A DNA stretch of 49,835 bases from Saprospiraceae bacterium (GTDB taxonomy: Bacteria; Bacteroidota; Bacteroidia; Chitinophagales; Saprospiraceae), in NCBI GenBank assembly GCA_016714785.1, contig JADKCC010000046.1, positions 1 through 49,835 on the forward strand. The letters are read 5' to 3'. The notes under the pieces were generated by a model. It ran no database searches and had not been told where the DNA came from. It saw nothing but the letters and a program-made list of their open reading frames with translations. Below are positions 38,369 through 44,623 of the stretch, piece by piece; within the stretch, counting starts at the first letter, position 1; each line of letters begins with the position of its first letter. Both the position numbers and the translations under genes were made by a program.

Positions 38369-38430
38369 GACTGACCGATCCTGCAAGGTCGATGCCCATA
38401 CGTGGCATCGAAGGGAAGGAACCGGAACGG
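38369..38430 (+). repeat. Structured element copy 2 interrupting the intron RT
   Basis: GACTGA (38369) is followed by hairpin CCTGCAAGG, hairpin TCGATGCC...GGCATCGA, GAAGGAACC and hairpin CCGGAACGG. Same order and spacing as copy 1. It adds an in-frame TGA but keeps the frame, so its net length is a multiple of three. Confidence 0.7.
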
Positions 38431-38573
38431 GTGGGAAGGCAGAAAAGGTGGATGGGCAGTAGCTCAAAGCCCAATTTTGATAACAACTATTACACTGCAA
38501 CGCCTAAAGAAACGGGGCTACCAATCACTTTTGGACATGTACTTTAAACTGAACCCATCAGTTTGCGAACTGT

Positions 38574-38652
38574 GACTGAATGGTGCTATGAAATAGCATC
38601 TGAGTGAACGATTTCACTCAGAAATGAAGGAACCACAAACTACGGCTTGTGG
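38574..38652 (+). repeat. Structured element copy 3 at the end of the intron RT
   Basis: GACTGA (38574) is followed by hairpin GGTGCTAT/ATAGCATC, hairpin TGAGTGAA/TTTCACTCA, GAAGGAACC and hairpin CCACAA...TTGTGG. Stem sequences differ from copies 1 and 2, but the order of stems and the GACTGA and GAAGGAACC motifs are kept. Confidence 0.65.
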
Positions 38653-38727
38653 CTACCAGAGATTCTATTAGTTTGGAAAAGAGAGGCGCTCCCCATCAGC
38701 TTCGGTTGGTGGGGCCGTCTACTCGAT
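38653..38727 (+). other. Probable 3' end of the group II intron (domain VI-like hairpin)
   Basis: A 10-bp stem CCCCATCAGC / GTTGGTGGGG with a TTCG loop (38691-38714) is followed by CTACTCGAT. An A seven bases from the end and a terminal AT fit a domain VI branch point and a group II 3' end (AY). A canonical domain V was not identified. The next bases (TATATCGGG) align with the attC boundary of the second toxin-antitoxin copy at 49020. Confidence 0.45.
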
Positions 38728-38737
38728 TATATCGGGT

Positions 38738-39046
38738 TTAATTCAATTTTATATTTAGTTCGAGTTCACCACCAAAGCCGTACCGCACAATTTTTTCCAA
38801 CGTTGAAATTCTTGCTTCTTTTACACTGTTTTCAATTTTGGAAATATAAGATTTGGTAGTTCCAACTTTGTCCGCTAATTCTTGTTGTGTCATACCTTGT
38901 TTAAGTCTTTCTTCTTGAAGCATTGCACCTATCTTGAAGTTGATATAACCTTCTTCAAGCTCATCTCTTTTCTTGGTGCCTTTTTTACCAAAGAATTCTT
39001 CTTTTAATTCATCAAGTGTTCCCACATTATTTATTTTCTTGCTCAT
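38738..39046 (-). CDS. XRE-family antitoxin (HigA-like), copy 1
   Basis: 102 residues with a Cro/C1-type helix-turn-helix (MTQQELADKVGTTKSYISKIE, here residues about 50-70, of which ELADKVGTTKSYISKIE is the core) and a C-terminal tail (YGFGGELELNIKL). Its ATG overlaps the 3' end of the toxin frame by 20 bases, giving a toxin-first operon as in higBA. It would neutralise the toxin and repress the shared promoter, where a perfect palindrome lies (39396-39405). It is cargo of the leftmost integron cassette, and a decayed second copy sits at 49036. Confidence 0.88.
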   Translation of the reverse strand: MSKKINNVGTLDELKEEFFGKKGTKKRDELEEGYINFKIGAMLQEERLKQGMTQQELADKVGTTKSYISKIENSVKEARISTLEKIVRYGFGGELELNIKLN

Positions 39047-39373
39047 ATTCTTCTTTTATTTTTAATGCTTTAATTATTTCTGATTTTGGTGTCTTTTGAG
39101 ATTTCTTTTGGAATGAATTCATCAATATAACCAATTGTTTCTCTGTGAAGAAACAAAATATTCTATAAATGTTAGTTCCTAAGCTAACTCTAATCTCATA
39201 AAGACCTTCTGTTCCTTTTAAATGTTTTAAATATGTTTCAGGAACTTGTTCAAGGTCTTCAATTAATTCTAAAGTCCAAATGATTTTCTTCTTTACAGCG
39301 TTTGGTTGCTTCCTTAGGAATTCTTTAAAATAATCCTTGTAAGTAACTACCTTCCGATGTTTTTATTAACCAT
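39027..39373 (-). pseudogene. HigB/RelE-like (Gp49-family) toxin, copy 1, one indel near the start
   Basis: From ATG 39371-39373 the gene starts MVNK, then one missing base in the A run near 39360 breaks the frame. From there RKVVTYKDYFKEFLRKQPN, KKKIIWTLELIEDLEQVPE, LKGTEGLYEIRVSLG, IYRIFCFFTEKQLVILMNSF and a stop at 39027-39029 give a full phage Gp49/HigB-type RNase toxin of about 115 residues. Comparison with the second copy, which keeps the base here but lacks another, shows the ancestral frame. Either the toxin is dead or the indel is a sequencing error. Confidence 0.78.
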
Positions 39374-39377
39374 ACTG

Positions 39378-39409
39378 CAAAGATAAAAAGTATTTCACTA
39401 TAGTGCAAC
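39378..39409 (-). promoter_or_regulatory. Promoter and operator of the toxin-antitoxin cassette
   Basis: On the minus strand GTTG (39409-39406), a 20-base spacer and TATCTTTG (39385-39378) form a Bacteroidota promoter. The -7 box ends only 4 bases before the toxin ATG, so the mRNA should be almost leaderless. Between the boxes lies the perfect palindrome CACTATAGTG (39396-39405), an obvious candidate operator for the HTH antitoxin. The palindrome is conserved in the second copy (49694-49703). Confidence 0.7.
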
Positions 39410-39465
39410 TTATTGATTGTATTTCTGACATAAAAAACTATATTTCAAGTATCAAAAGTATTAAT

Positions 39466-39552
39466 TGCAGGAGATTGGATTCGAACCAATGTTACTAAAA
39501 CTAGTAATAACCGCTACTATAGCAATTGCCTTCACCACTCAGTCACTCTTGC
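39466..39552 (-). tRNA. Class II tRNA-like gene (tRNA-Ser-like body, unusual anticodon loop)
   Basis: On the minus strand: acceptor GCAAGAG/CTCCTGC (one A-C mismatch), D-arm GACTGAGTGGTGAAGGC closely resembling tRNA-Ser (another A-C mismatch), anticodon stem ATTGC/GCGGT, a 6-bp long variable arm TTACTA-GTTT-TAGTAA, perfect T-arm ATTGG-TTCGAAT-CCAAT and discriminator A without an encoded CCA. The 7-base anticodon loop is TATAGTA, nominally anticodon UAG, but position 33 is A instead of the universal U. It is either a diverged, possibly non-decoding tRNA or a degenerate copy. It lies between the cassette boundary and the toxin promoter; a second copy is at 49763. Confidence 0.65.
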
Positions 39553-39593
39553 ATTGATTTTTTAGAATTTCTTCACAGTCTCTTTTTAGTCCG

Positions 39594-39660
39594 AGCTAAC
39601 GGTTAGTACATGCGGGGTGGCGGCGATTAGCCGACATGATCGTCATGTACATTGTTAGGA
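39594..39660 (-). other. attC site 1
   Basis: Cores AGCTAAC (39594-39600) and GTTAGGA (39654-39660) flank an imperfect palindrome with arms AGTACATG / CATGTACATT. It separates the toxin-antitoxin/tRNA cassette from the cassette carrying 39978-40301. The central 50 bases are nearly identical to attC site 6. Confidence 0.87.
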
Positions 39661-39977
39661 GTCGCTTTTACACCTTTTCTCCTTTTGGGTTTTCTAATTC
39701 TGTCACTCAAATATAGTCTATTTTGACAATTTGGTTAATCCAAAATTCACGATTTCAGTATATCGTTTTCTTTAGCTTCCTAAATTTTTATAAAATTTTT
39801 GATTCCGAGCCCAAAAACAACCTTTCACCGTCACGGTTCTCAAAATTTTTTACGTTGAGTATATGAAAGGTAGCGTCCCAAAGTGTGCTATAATTTCATG
39901 TACAGTGTTATATTTTCGCTTTAATTAATTTATAAATGTTGATTGATCTCAAGTTACATTAGTATTTGGTCATATTG
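39661..39977. other. Non-coding 3' part of a cassette
   Basis: About 315 bases between attC 1 and the stop of the small membrane-protein gene. I see no further gene, terminator or repeat in it. Confidence 0.5.
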
Positions 39978-40301
39978 TTAAAATAACCTTTCCAGTATTC
40001 TTATTGAAAATACTACAAGAACTACAATTAGTATTATTTTAAAGCAACCACCTTTTGGCGACTCGATTAATGGTTTATCATTTTTATAAAAGTCAATTAC
40101 TACACCATTTACTCCGAATCCAGTTATGATTTTGCAGTCAGATTCTACTTCATTTTCTGTTAATTTAAAATGATGCTCAGTTCCTGTTATAGAAAACTTG
40201 CATGATACTATTTCTCCATTAACTTTAATTGTTTCTTTTCCAAGCAAAGAATTGAATATTTCAATTCTATTTTCGTCTAAATAAATTGTTGTGTATTTCA
40301 T
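39978..40301 (-). CDS. Small membrane-anchored protein of unknown function (cassette cargo)
   Basis: 107 residues: a beta-rich soluble part (KYTTIYLDENRIEIFNSLLG, VSCKFSITGTEHHFKL) and one C-terminal transmembrane helix (GCFKIILIVVLVVFSIRILE, residues about 86-105), so it is probably tail-anchored. Not recognised. It is the only gene of its cassette, which begins at 40437 (core GTTAGGA) and ends at attC site 1 (core TCCTAAC). The distance from the cassette start to its ATG (about 130 bases) leaves room for its own promoter. Confidence 0.7.
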   Translation of the reverse strand: MKYTTIYLDENRIEIFNSLLGKETIKVNGEIVSCKFSITGTEHHFKLTENEVESDCKIITGFGVNGVVIDFYKNDKPLIESPKGGCFKIILIVVLVVFSIRILERLF

Positions 40302-40430
40302 TCTTTATAGATTTTATGGTGAAAGATTACTACTCTACTCTTTTATATCAATTTCTAAATTTAAAATTTGCTTTCAGAGTTTCAGTGTATTAACAAACTT
40401 TTTCACAAAGTCATGTTTTGCATTAGTGAC

Positions 40431-40498
40431 TCCTAACGGCTGTGCTTTGCGACGGTTTTTGGCGATAGCCAAAACTAGCGTCAAAGCACTTGTTATGG
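40431..40498 (-). other. attC site 2
   Basis: Cores TCCTAAC (40431-40437) and GTTATGG (40492-40498) flank a strong palindrome with arms TGTGCTTTG / CAAAGCACT and an inner TTTTTGGCGATAGCCAAAA. The TAA stop of the gene at 40493 lies inside this site. Confidence 0.87.
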
Positions 40499-40684
40499 CT
40501 TCGTGATTCTCTCTTTGTTGATTTTATCCATAAGTTCAAGCAGATTTGTATTTTTAATAGCATTTTCAACATTGTCAATCTTAAACTGTGGAAGTTCCAT
40601 ATTTCTGGCACTGTTTAATTTTTTATTGATGGCAATTATTGGTTTCCTTCTAATATCTAATGTTTCTATTTGATTTGGCTTCAT
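40493..40684 (-). CDS. Small protein paired with a DUF6934-like gene
   Basis: 63 residues, basic and helical (KPIIAINKKLNSARNMEL, LLELMDKINKERITKP). It starts 3 bases after the stop of the DUF6934-like gene, so the two are co-transcribed, and its last codons overlap attC site 2. Not recognised. The compact two-gene arrangement resembles toxin-antitoxin or immunity pairs, but no motif proves that. Confidence 0.55.
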   Translation of the reverse strand: MKPNQIETLDIRRKPIIAINKKLNSARNMELPQFKIDNVENAIKNTNLLELMDKINKERITKP

Positions 40685-40687
40685 AAT

Positions 40688-41128
40688 TTACTTTTTAATG
40701 ACTATAAATGAATGATAATTTGTATCTCTTGTGAAACGTTCAAACTCACCTTCAAGTTCCCCGAATATTTCAAAATCTTGTGCTATACTTTCTTACATTG
40801 AGTTTATTCCTATTTGATACAATCTTGTCCTTGCTTGTGTGCTACCCCTTGCATATACCATTACAGATGGTTTTTTACTGAAAAATGAGTAAAGAGTTGA
40901 ACCGACTGTTGCTAATACTTTATCTCTATCGTTGTTATTCGTTACATTTAAAAAATCTATTACGTCAGTTTTAATATTATAATCTCCCATTACAAGTTGC
41001 CATAAATTAGGTATCGTTGTTGGCGTGTAAGCTATTCTTTTATGAATATTTCCTTTAGGTCCCTGACTGTAAAAATCAAAGACTTCTTGTTGCTCATCTG
41101 TTTTGTAATAAATACTTTCTAACTCCAT
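40688..41128 (-). pseudogene. DUF6934-like protein with one in-frame stop
   Basis: ELESIYYKTDEQQEVFDFYS, GPKGNIHKRIAYTP, LVMGDYNIKTDVIDFLNVTNN, RDKVLATVGSTLYSFF and VYARGSTQARTRLYQIGIN match the DUF6934 family, common in Bacteroidota accessory regions. After INSM a TAA (plus-strand 40793-40795) interrupts the frame, then the same frame continues ESIAQDFEIFGELEGEFERF and ends at 40688. A single base change would restore about 146 codons. Function unknown. Confidence 0.65.
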
Positions 41129-41976
41129 TTACTCCTTCAAAACCTTATATCTCTGGTATCCGACCACAAAGATAAGTATTCCCGTTGGAATTTCAGATAG
41201 ATTTATAGTGTTTTGATCTTCTGAAATATCTCGATTTAACAGCAATCTACCATACACATCCATGATTTGCACCGATGTTGGTTCTGTAGTTGTGATGGTT
41301 ATATCTGATGTGGCAGGATTTGGATATATGTTGGTTTCTATATTGCCATCGTATCTCACACTTGCTAATCGCTATAGCTGTACTGTCCATCATAGTCCAC
41401 TTGTTTGATGCGGTAGTAGTTTATCCCGATGGATGGTGATGTGTGGATGTACTCATAATGTTTTGTTTCATTGGTTGTACCATCGCCTTCCATCTCTCCA
41501 ATGGGTGAGAAGTCTCTGCCATATTTGCTATGCTCGATGATGTATTTATCGTTGTTGATTTGGGTTGGCTACAACCATGAGAGATGGGTTTGGTTGTTTT
41601 TGATTTTGGCAATTGGAGTTGAAGACCAAGTGACTGGAAGTGGTGGAGTAAATGCATTAATATCTCCAGCCCTTCACCTGTAACTTGAAAATCATCAATC
41701 CCACAGTTTGATAATCCAATAATTTTGACCCACTGATTTTGGTTTATTGTGCGACTTCCATTAAAAGGAACTAATGTTTGATTTCTGTATAATTGTACCT
41801 GTTGACCATCGCTTTGATTTATGTCGCCGTGATTTAGCGTGTCCATGGATCAGTTTCAGTATATTGTATCTATCAATTTGTCCTTGCATTATACCATCTT
41901 TAGCATCTAACCATAATTTGATTTCCAGCTCTTGTCGCTGAATAAACATAATTACTAACAAATAAAAACATAACAA
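41129..41976 (-). pseudogene. Decayed T9SS-secreted protein, C-terminal part
   Basis: Read across several frames from right to left: a jelly-roll-like fragment (NQNQWVKIIGLSNCGIDDFQ), then SSTPIAKIKNNQTHLSWL, a TAG stop, QINNDKYIIEHSKYGRDF, GINYYRIKQVDYDGQYSYSD, another stop, then a complete T9SS type A sorting domain (NIYPNPATSDITI through YKVLKE). This is the usual C-terminal layout of Bacteroidota secreted proteins, but with multiple stops and frame changes. It lies inside the cassette bounded by attC 2 and attC 3. Confidence 0.7.
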
Positions 41977-42075
41977 TTACAAAACACCGCATACCACTTA
42001 AAACTTTTGAATGATTAACAATTAAATTCAAAAATTACGACCATTTTATTGAGTAGATTTATTCCTTCTCATGAG

Positions 42076-42209
42076 CCATAACGTTCCGCAGCTACCCGCT
42101 GCCAGGCTTTTATTCAACCAGCTTCCCAAGAAGCACAGAACACGAATTTAGTAATAGTTTTCAAGAGAAGCACGAGCGAAAGCCTGGTGGCGGGTAGGTG
42201 CTGTTGAAC
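42076..42209 (-). other. attC site 3 (unusually long)
   Basis: Cores CCATAAC (42076-42082) and GTTGAAC (42203-42209). Arms CAGCTACCCGCTGCCAGGCTTT / AAAGCCTGGTGGCGGGTAGGTG (quoted arms differ at a few positions) enclose about 70 bases. Total 134 bases, twice the size of the other sites. GTTGAAC is the only core here that fits GTTRRRY perfectly. Confidence 0.8.
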
Positions 42210-42272
42210 TAAACCTTCGGTAGCTTCTTGGCTTGATTCTTGGCATTAGTATTTCAAATAAATCATATTAAA

Positions 42273-43225
42273 ATGTCAACAAAAAAAAGCGACCAGAAGA
42301 TCTAGGTCAACACACATTGATTGCTCAAGCGAGAGCACAAGTTACAGGTTTTTCAGAATTGATAGACAAATTTGAGAAAAAAACTTTCTGTCTTAGGTCG
42401 GAGTCCATCTACCTTTAAAAATTATGCTCGTCACATTGCTCAGATGGCGCTACATTTCGATTGTCTGCCTACTGAGCTGGAAGAAGATCAGGTGACTGAC
42501 TATCTCCACTTGCTCAAAGAGCACACAACACACCGTCTGATTCGTACTTTAAACATACGGTGTATGGTCTGCGTATGCTGTGCAAAGTGGTTTGAAGCCC
42601 CATGATATTGGGCTGCCAAGTATCAAAGGGACCTAATAAACTTCCAGTAGTATTGTCTAAAGAAGAGAAGTGTGGCGTTTTGCTATGTACTCGGATTTAT
42701 TGAAGCATAAAATACTGATTGGGTTGCTCTATGGGTGTGGTCTGCGATGTAAGGAAGCACGCAGCGTACGATTACAAGATCTTGATTTTGATCGTAAAAC
42801 AGTGCTAGTAGTACAGGGCAAGGGTAAAAAAGATCGCTATGTCCCACTTAGTGATCACTTGATCCGAGGGTTAAAACAATACATCGACGCGGAGCGACCT
42901 GACGAATGGTTATTCAATGGTCAACCTGGAAAACCGCAAAGGTGGTGACTTGATAGTCGGTACTCACAGAAGGGTGTTCAGTGGGCTGTTAGTGCCGCAT
43001 CTAAAAAAGCTGGCATCATCAACATGTCAATGTGCATACACTGAGACACACCTTTGCTACTCATTTGCTGGAGGACGGTATGGACATCATGACGCTTAAA
43101 GAATTGCTGAGACACGAAGCGCATCGAGACGACGTTGGTTTACCTGCACATTGCAAAGTGGACGTCGCAAGCCATTTAGTCCATTGGATACTTTATTTGC
43201 GGCATGCGCGCCAAAAACGAAGTAG
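42273..43225 (+). pseudogene. Tyrosine recombinase of the IS91-like element, frameshifted
   Basis: Across several frame changes the plus strand reads LSVLGRSPSTFKNYARHIA (SAM-like N-terminal domain), WRFAMYSDLLKHKILIGLLYG, GLRCKEARSVRLQDLDFD, LVVQGKGKKDRYVPLSD, HTLRHTFATHLLEDGMD and KELLRHE. The catalytic Arg and His-x-x-Arg motifs are thus recognisable. The final codons overlap the transposase start (43204), the usual arrangement of IS91-associated recombinases in Bacteroidota. The IntI-specific insertion is not apparent, so I do not consider it the integron integrase. Non-functional as given. Confidence 0.75.
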
Positions 43226-44330
43226 CACACATACTGGCTCGATCATGGGATGAAGTAACATCATCAGGTCTCAACAGTTGGCAAGTCCGAACACTTCGGG
43301 CGATCAAGGATTGCCGCACTGTTGCTCTGTGGTCATGTAGATGGTTGCGATAGTTGTGGACATATACAGATAAGGTTACAATAGTTGTCGCAATCGTCAT
43401 TGGCCTAAGTGCTCAGGGACATAAGCGTGTACAATGGATAGAAGCTAGAGAGACAGAACTTTTGCCAGTTCCGTATTTTTCCTGTTGTGTTTACCTTACC
43501 TGATGCACTAAATGGCCTTGCGATACATAAACCTAAGATTATCTATGATATCTTATTCAGAGCAGCTTGGGAGACTGTAGAATCATTTACGGGTAATGGA
43601 AACAAGGCTGGGATGATTAGCACTCTACACACCTGGAGACAGAATCTAGTCTGCTCCACACATATCCACTGTATCATTCCTGGTGGTTTTGTGAATCAGA
43701 TGGAAATGGAAGCTATCAAAGACTGAAGGCAAATTTCTGTTCCCTGTCAAAGCAATGAGCAAGGTCTATCGGGCTAAATATGTGGCACTTTTAGCGAACA
43801 TCTGAAATGGAAGTAGAGCACCTACCTACGACTCATTATTCAAAAGAATGGTAGTGGATGCCAAAAGACCTTTCGGATCACCCAAGTCGTCGTCGATGAT
43901 CTAGGACGATACCCCACAAGATAGCGATCTCCAATATAGGATACTGTCTATCGATGATCACTGTGACCATCTCTTACAAGGACTATAGGGCAGATGGTCA
44001 AGAAAACAATGACACTCAGTCATGAAGAGTTCGTCCGCAGATTTGCTTTGCATATTTTGCCGAAGCGATTTGTAAGAATAGGCACTATGGTATCCTGAGT
44101 TCAACTTCGGCGATCCAAGTTGACCGACTTACAATCCAAACTCAAGGGATAGTTTTAACATCATTACCCGTCGTGCTAAAGGAACCAACCACAAATGCTG
44201 CCCATGTTGCAAAACTGGGCAGATGATCATACTCCTCACCTTTGGCAGACGTGGGCCACCGAGTGAATTTTACAAGGTCACCATGAAAAATCTAATTCCC
44301 CAGATTCAATCTGATTTTGGTTATGACTGA
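43204..44330 (+). pseudogene. IS91-family transposase, frameshifted
   Basis: From ATG 43204: RAKNEVAHILARSWDE, zinc-finger-like Cys segments (VDGCDSCGH, CRNRHCPKC), FTLPDALNGLAIHKPK, AAWETVESFTGNGNKAGMIS, LHTW, HIHCIIPGGFV and a C-terminus NLIPQIQSDFGYD ending at TGA 44328-44330. These are the landmarks of the IS91/ISCR Y2 rolling-circle transposase. At least half a dozen indels and stops break the frame. Confidence 0.78.
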
Positions 44331-44552
44331 ACGTTAGAAGAAAATCGTGATACGTAATCACGATTTATTGAAACCTACCGATTTCAGCTTGGGTTGTTTA
44401 AATTGAACTACTCTCAATGACTTAAACTTGAAAAAAATAATACTAAAGCCTTTGTAATCAACCAAGGTGAGGAATAGTCAAGACACTTGACGATATCTCC
44501 ATACAATACTTAAATTTCGTTTTTCAAATTTAGTTCCGCTACCGATGGTACA

Positions 44553-44610
44553 GTTCAACAGGGCGTTCATCGCATGTCCGCTGGACACGACGAACGCTTA
44601 GTTGTTATGT
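44553..44610 (-). other. attC site 4
   Basis: Cores GTTCAAC (44553-44559) and GTTATGT (44604-44610) flank GGGCGTTCATCGCATGTCCGC / GGACACGACGAACGC, a stem with arms GCGTTC / GAACGC. At 58 bases it is the shortest site of the array. Confidence 0.85.
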
Positions 44611-44623
44611 GCTGCCCTTCTTC

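Larger units (their letters stand above)
37788..38575 (+). pseudogene. ltrA: 5'-truncated group II intron reverse transcriptase/maturase
   Basis: The frame opens just before the RT active-site motif (GADDISNYVKSKNEA, normally YADD) and runs through the thumb/maturase region: LKLTINREKSGIRRP, ILGFRF, LGWLNYFRGASIY, RLRYCIWHDY. After an interrupting stem-loop element (38232-38293) it resumes in another frame with PERKRKNLIRLGVNQGDAYAW. After a second element (38369-38430) it resumes as RKGGWAVAQSPIL and LKKRGYQSLLDMY, ending at TGA 38573-38575. The RT fingers and the intron 5' domains are missing. 5' truncation is typical of incomplete target-primed reverse transcription. It lies antisense to the neighbouring cassettes, as class C-attC introns do. 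Confidence 0.8.
42240..44366 (+). mobile_element. Decayed IS91-like element with tyrosine recombinase
   Basis: Plus-strand element occupying the whole cassette position between attC 3 and attC 4. It consists of a tyrosine recombinase gene overlapping an IS91-type transposase gene, followed by a palindrome AAATCGTGAT/ATCACGATTT (44344-44366). No terminal inverted repeats were seen, as expected for IS91. Ends are approximate. Confidence 0.65.

Noticed and set aside
38574..38652. Third structured element considered as group II intron domain V
   Set aside because: It lacks the catalytic triad in the right place and the two-base bulge of domain V, and its architecture matches the two elements inside the coding region instead.
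39466..39552. tRNA-like gene read as tRNA-Tyr (GUA) or tRNA-Ser (GCU)
   Set aside because: GTA and GCT both occur in or beside the anticodon loop, but placing either at positions 34-36 destroys the five-pair anticodon stem ATTGC/GCGGT. The best fold gives TAG with an abnormal A33.
39594..39660. attC site considered as a transcription terminator or REP element
   Set aside because: There is no T run, and the flanking cores show cassette-specific complementarity repeated at six other sites, which terminators or REPs would not show.
42273..43225. Tyrosine recombinase considered as the integron integrase IntI
   Set aside because: It lies inside the array on the opposite strand, overlaps an IS91-type transposase gene in the way IS91-associated recombinases do, is heavily frameshifted, and shows no clear IntI-specific insertion between the catalytic patches.
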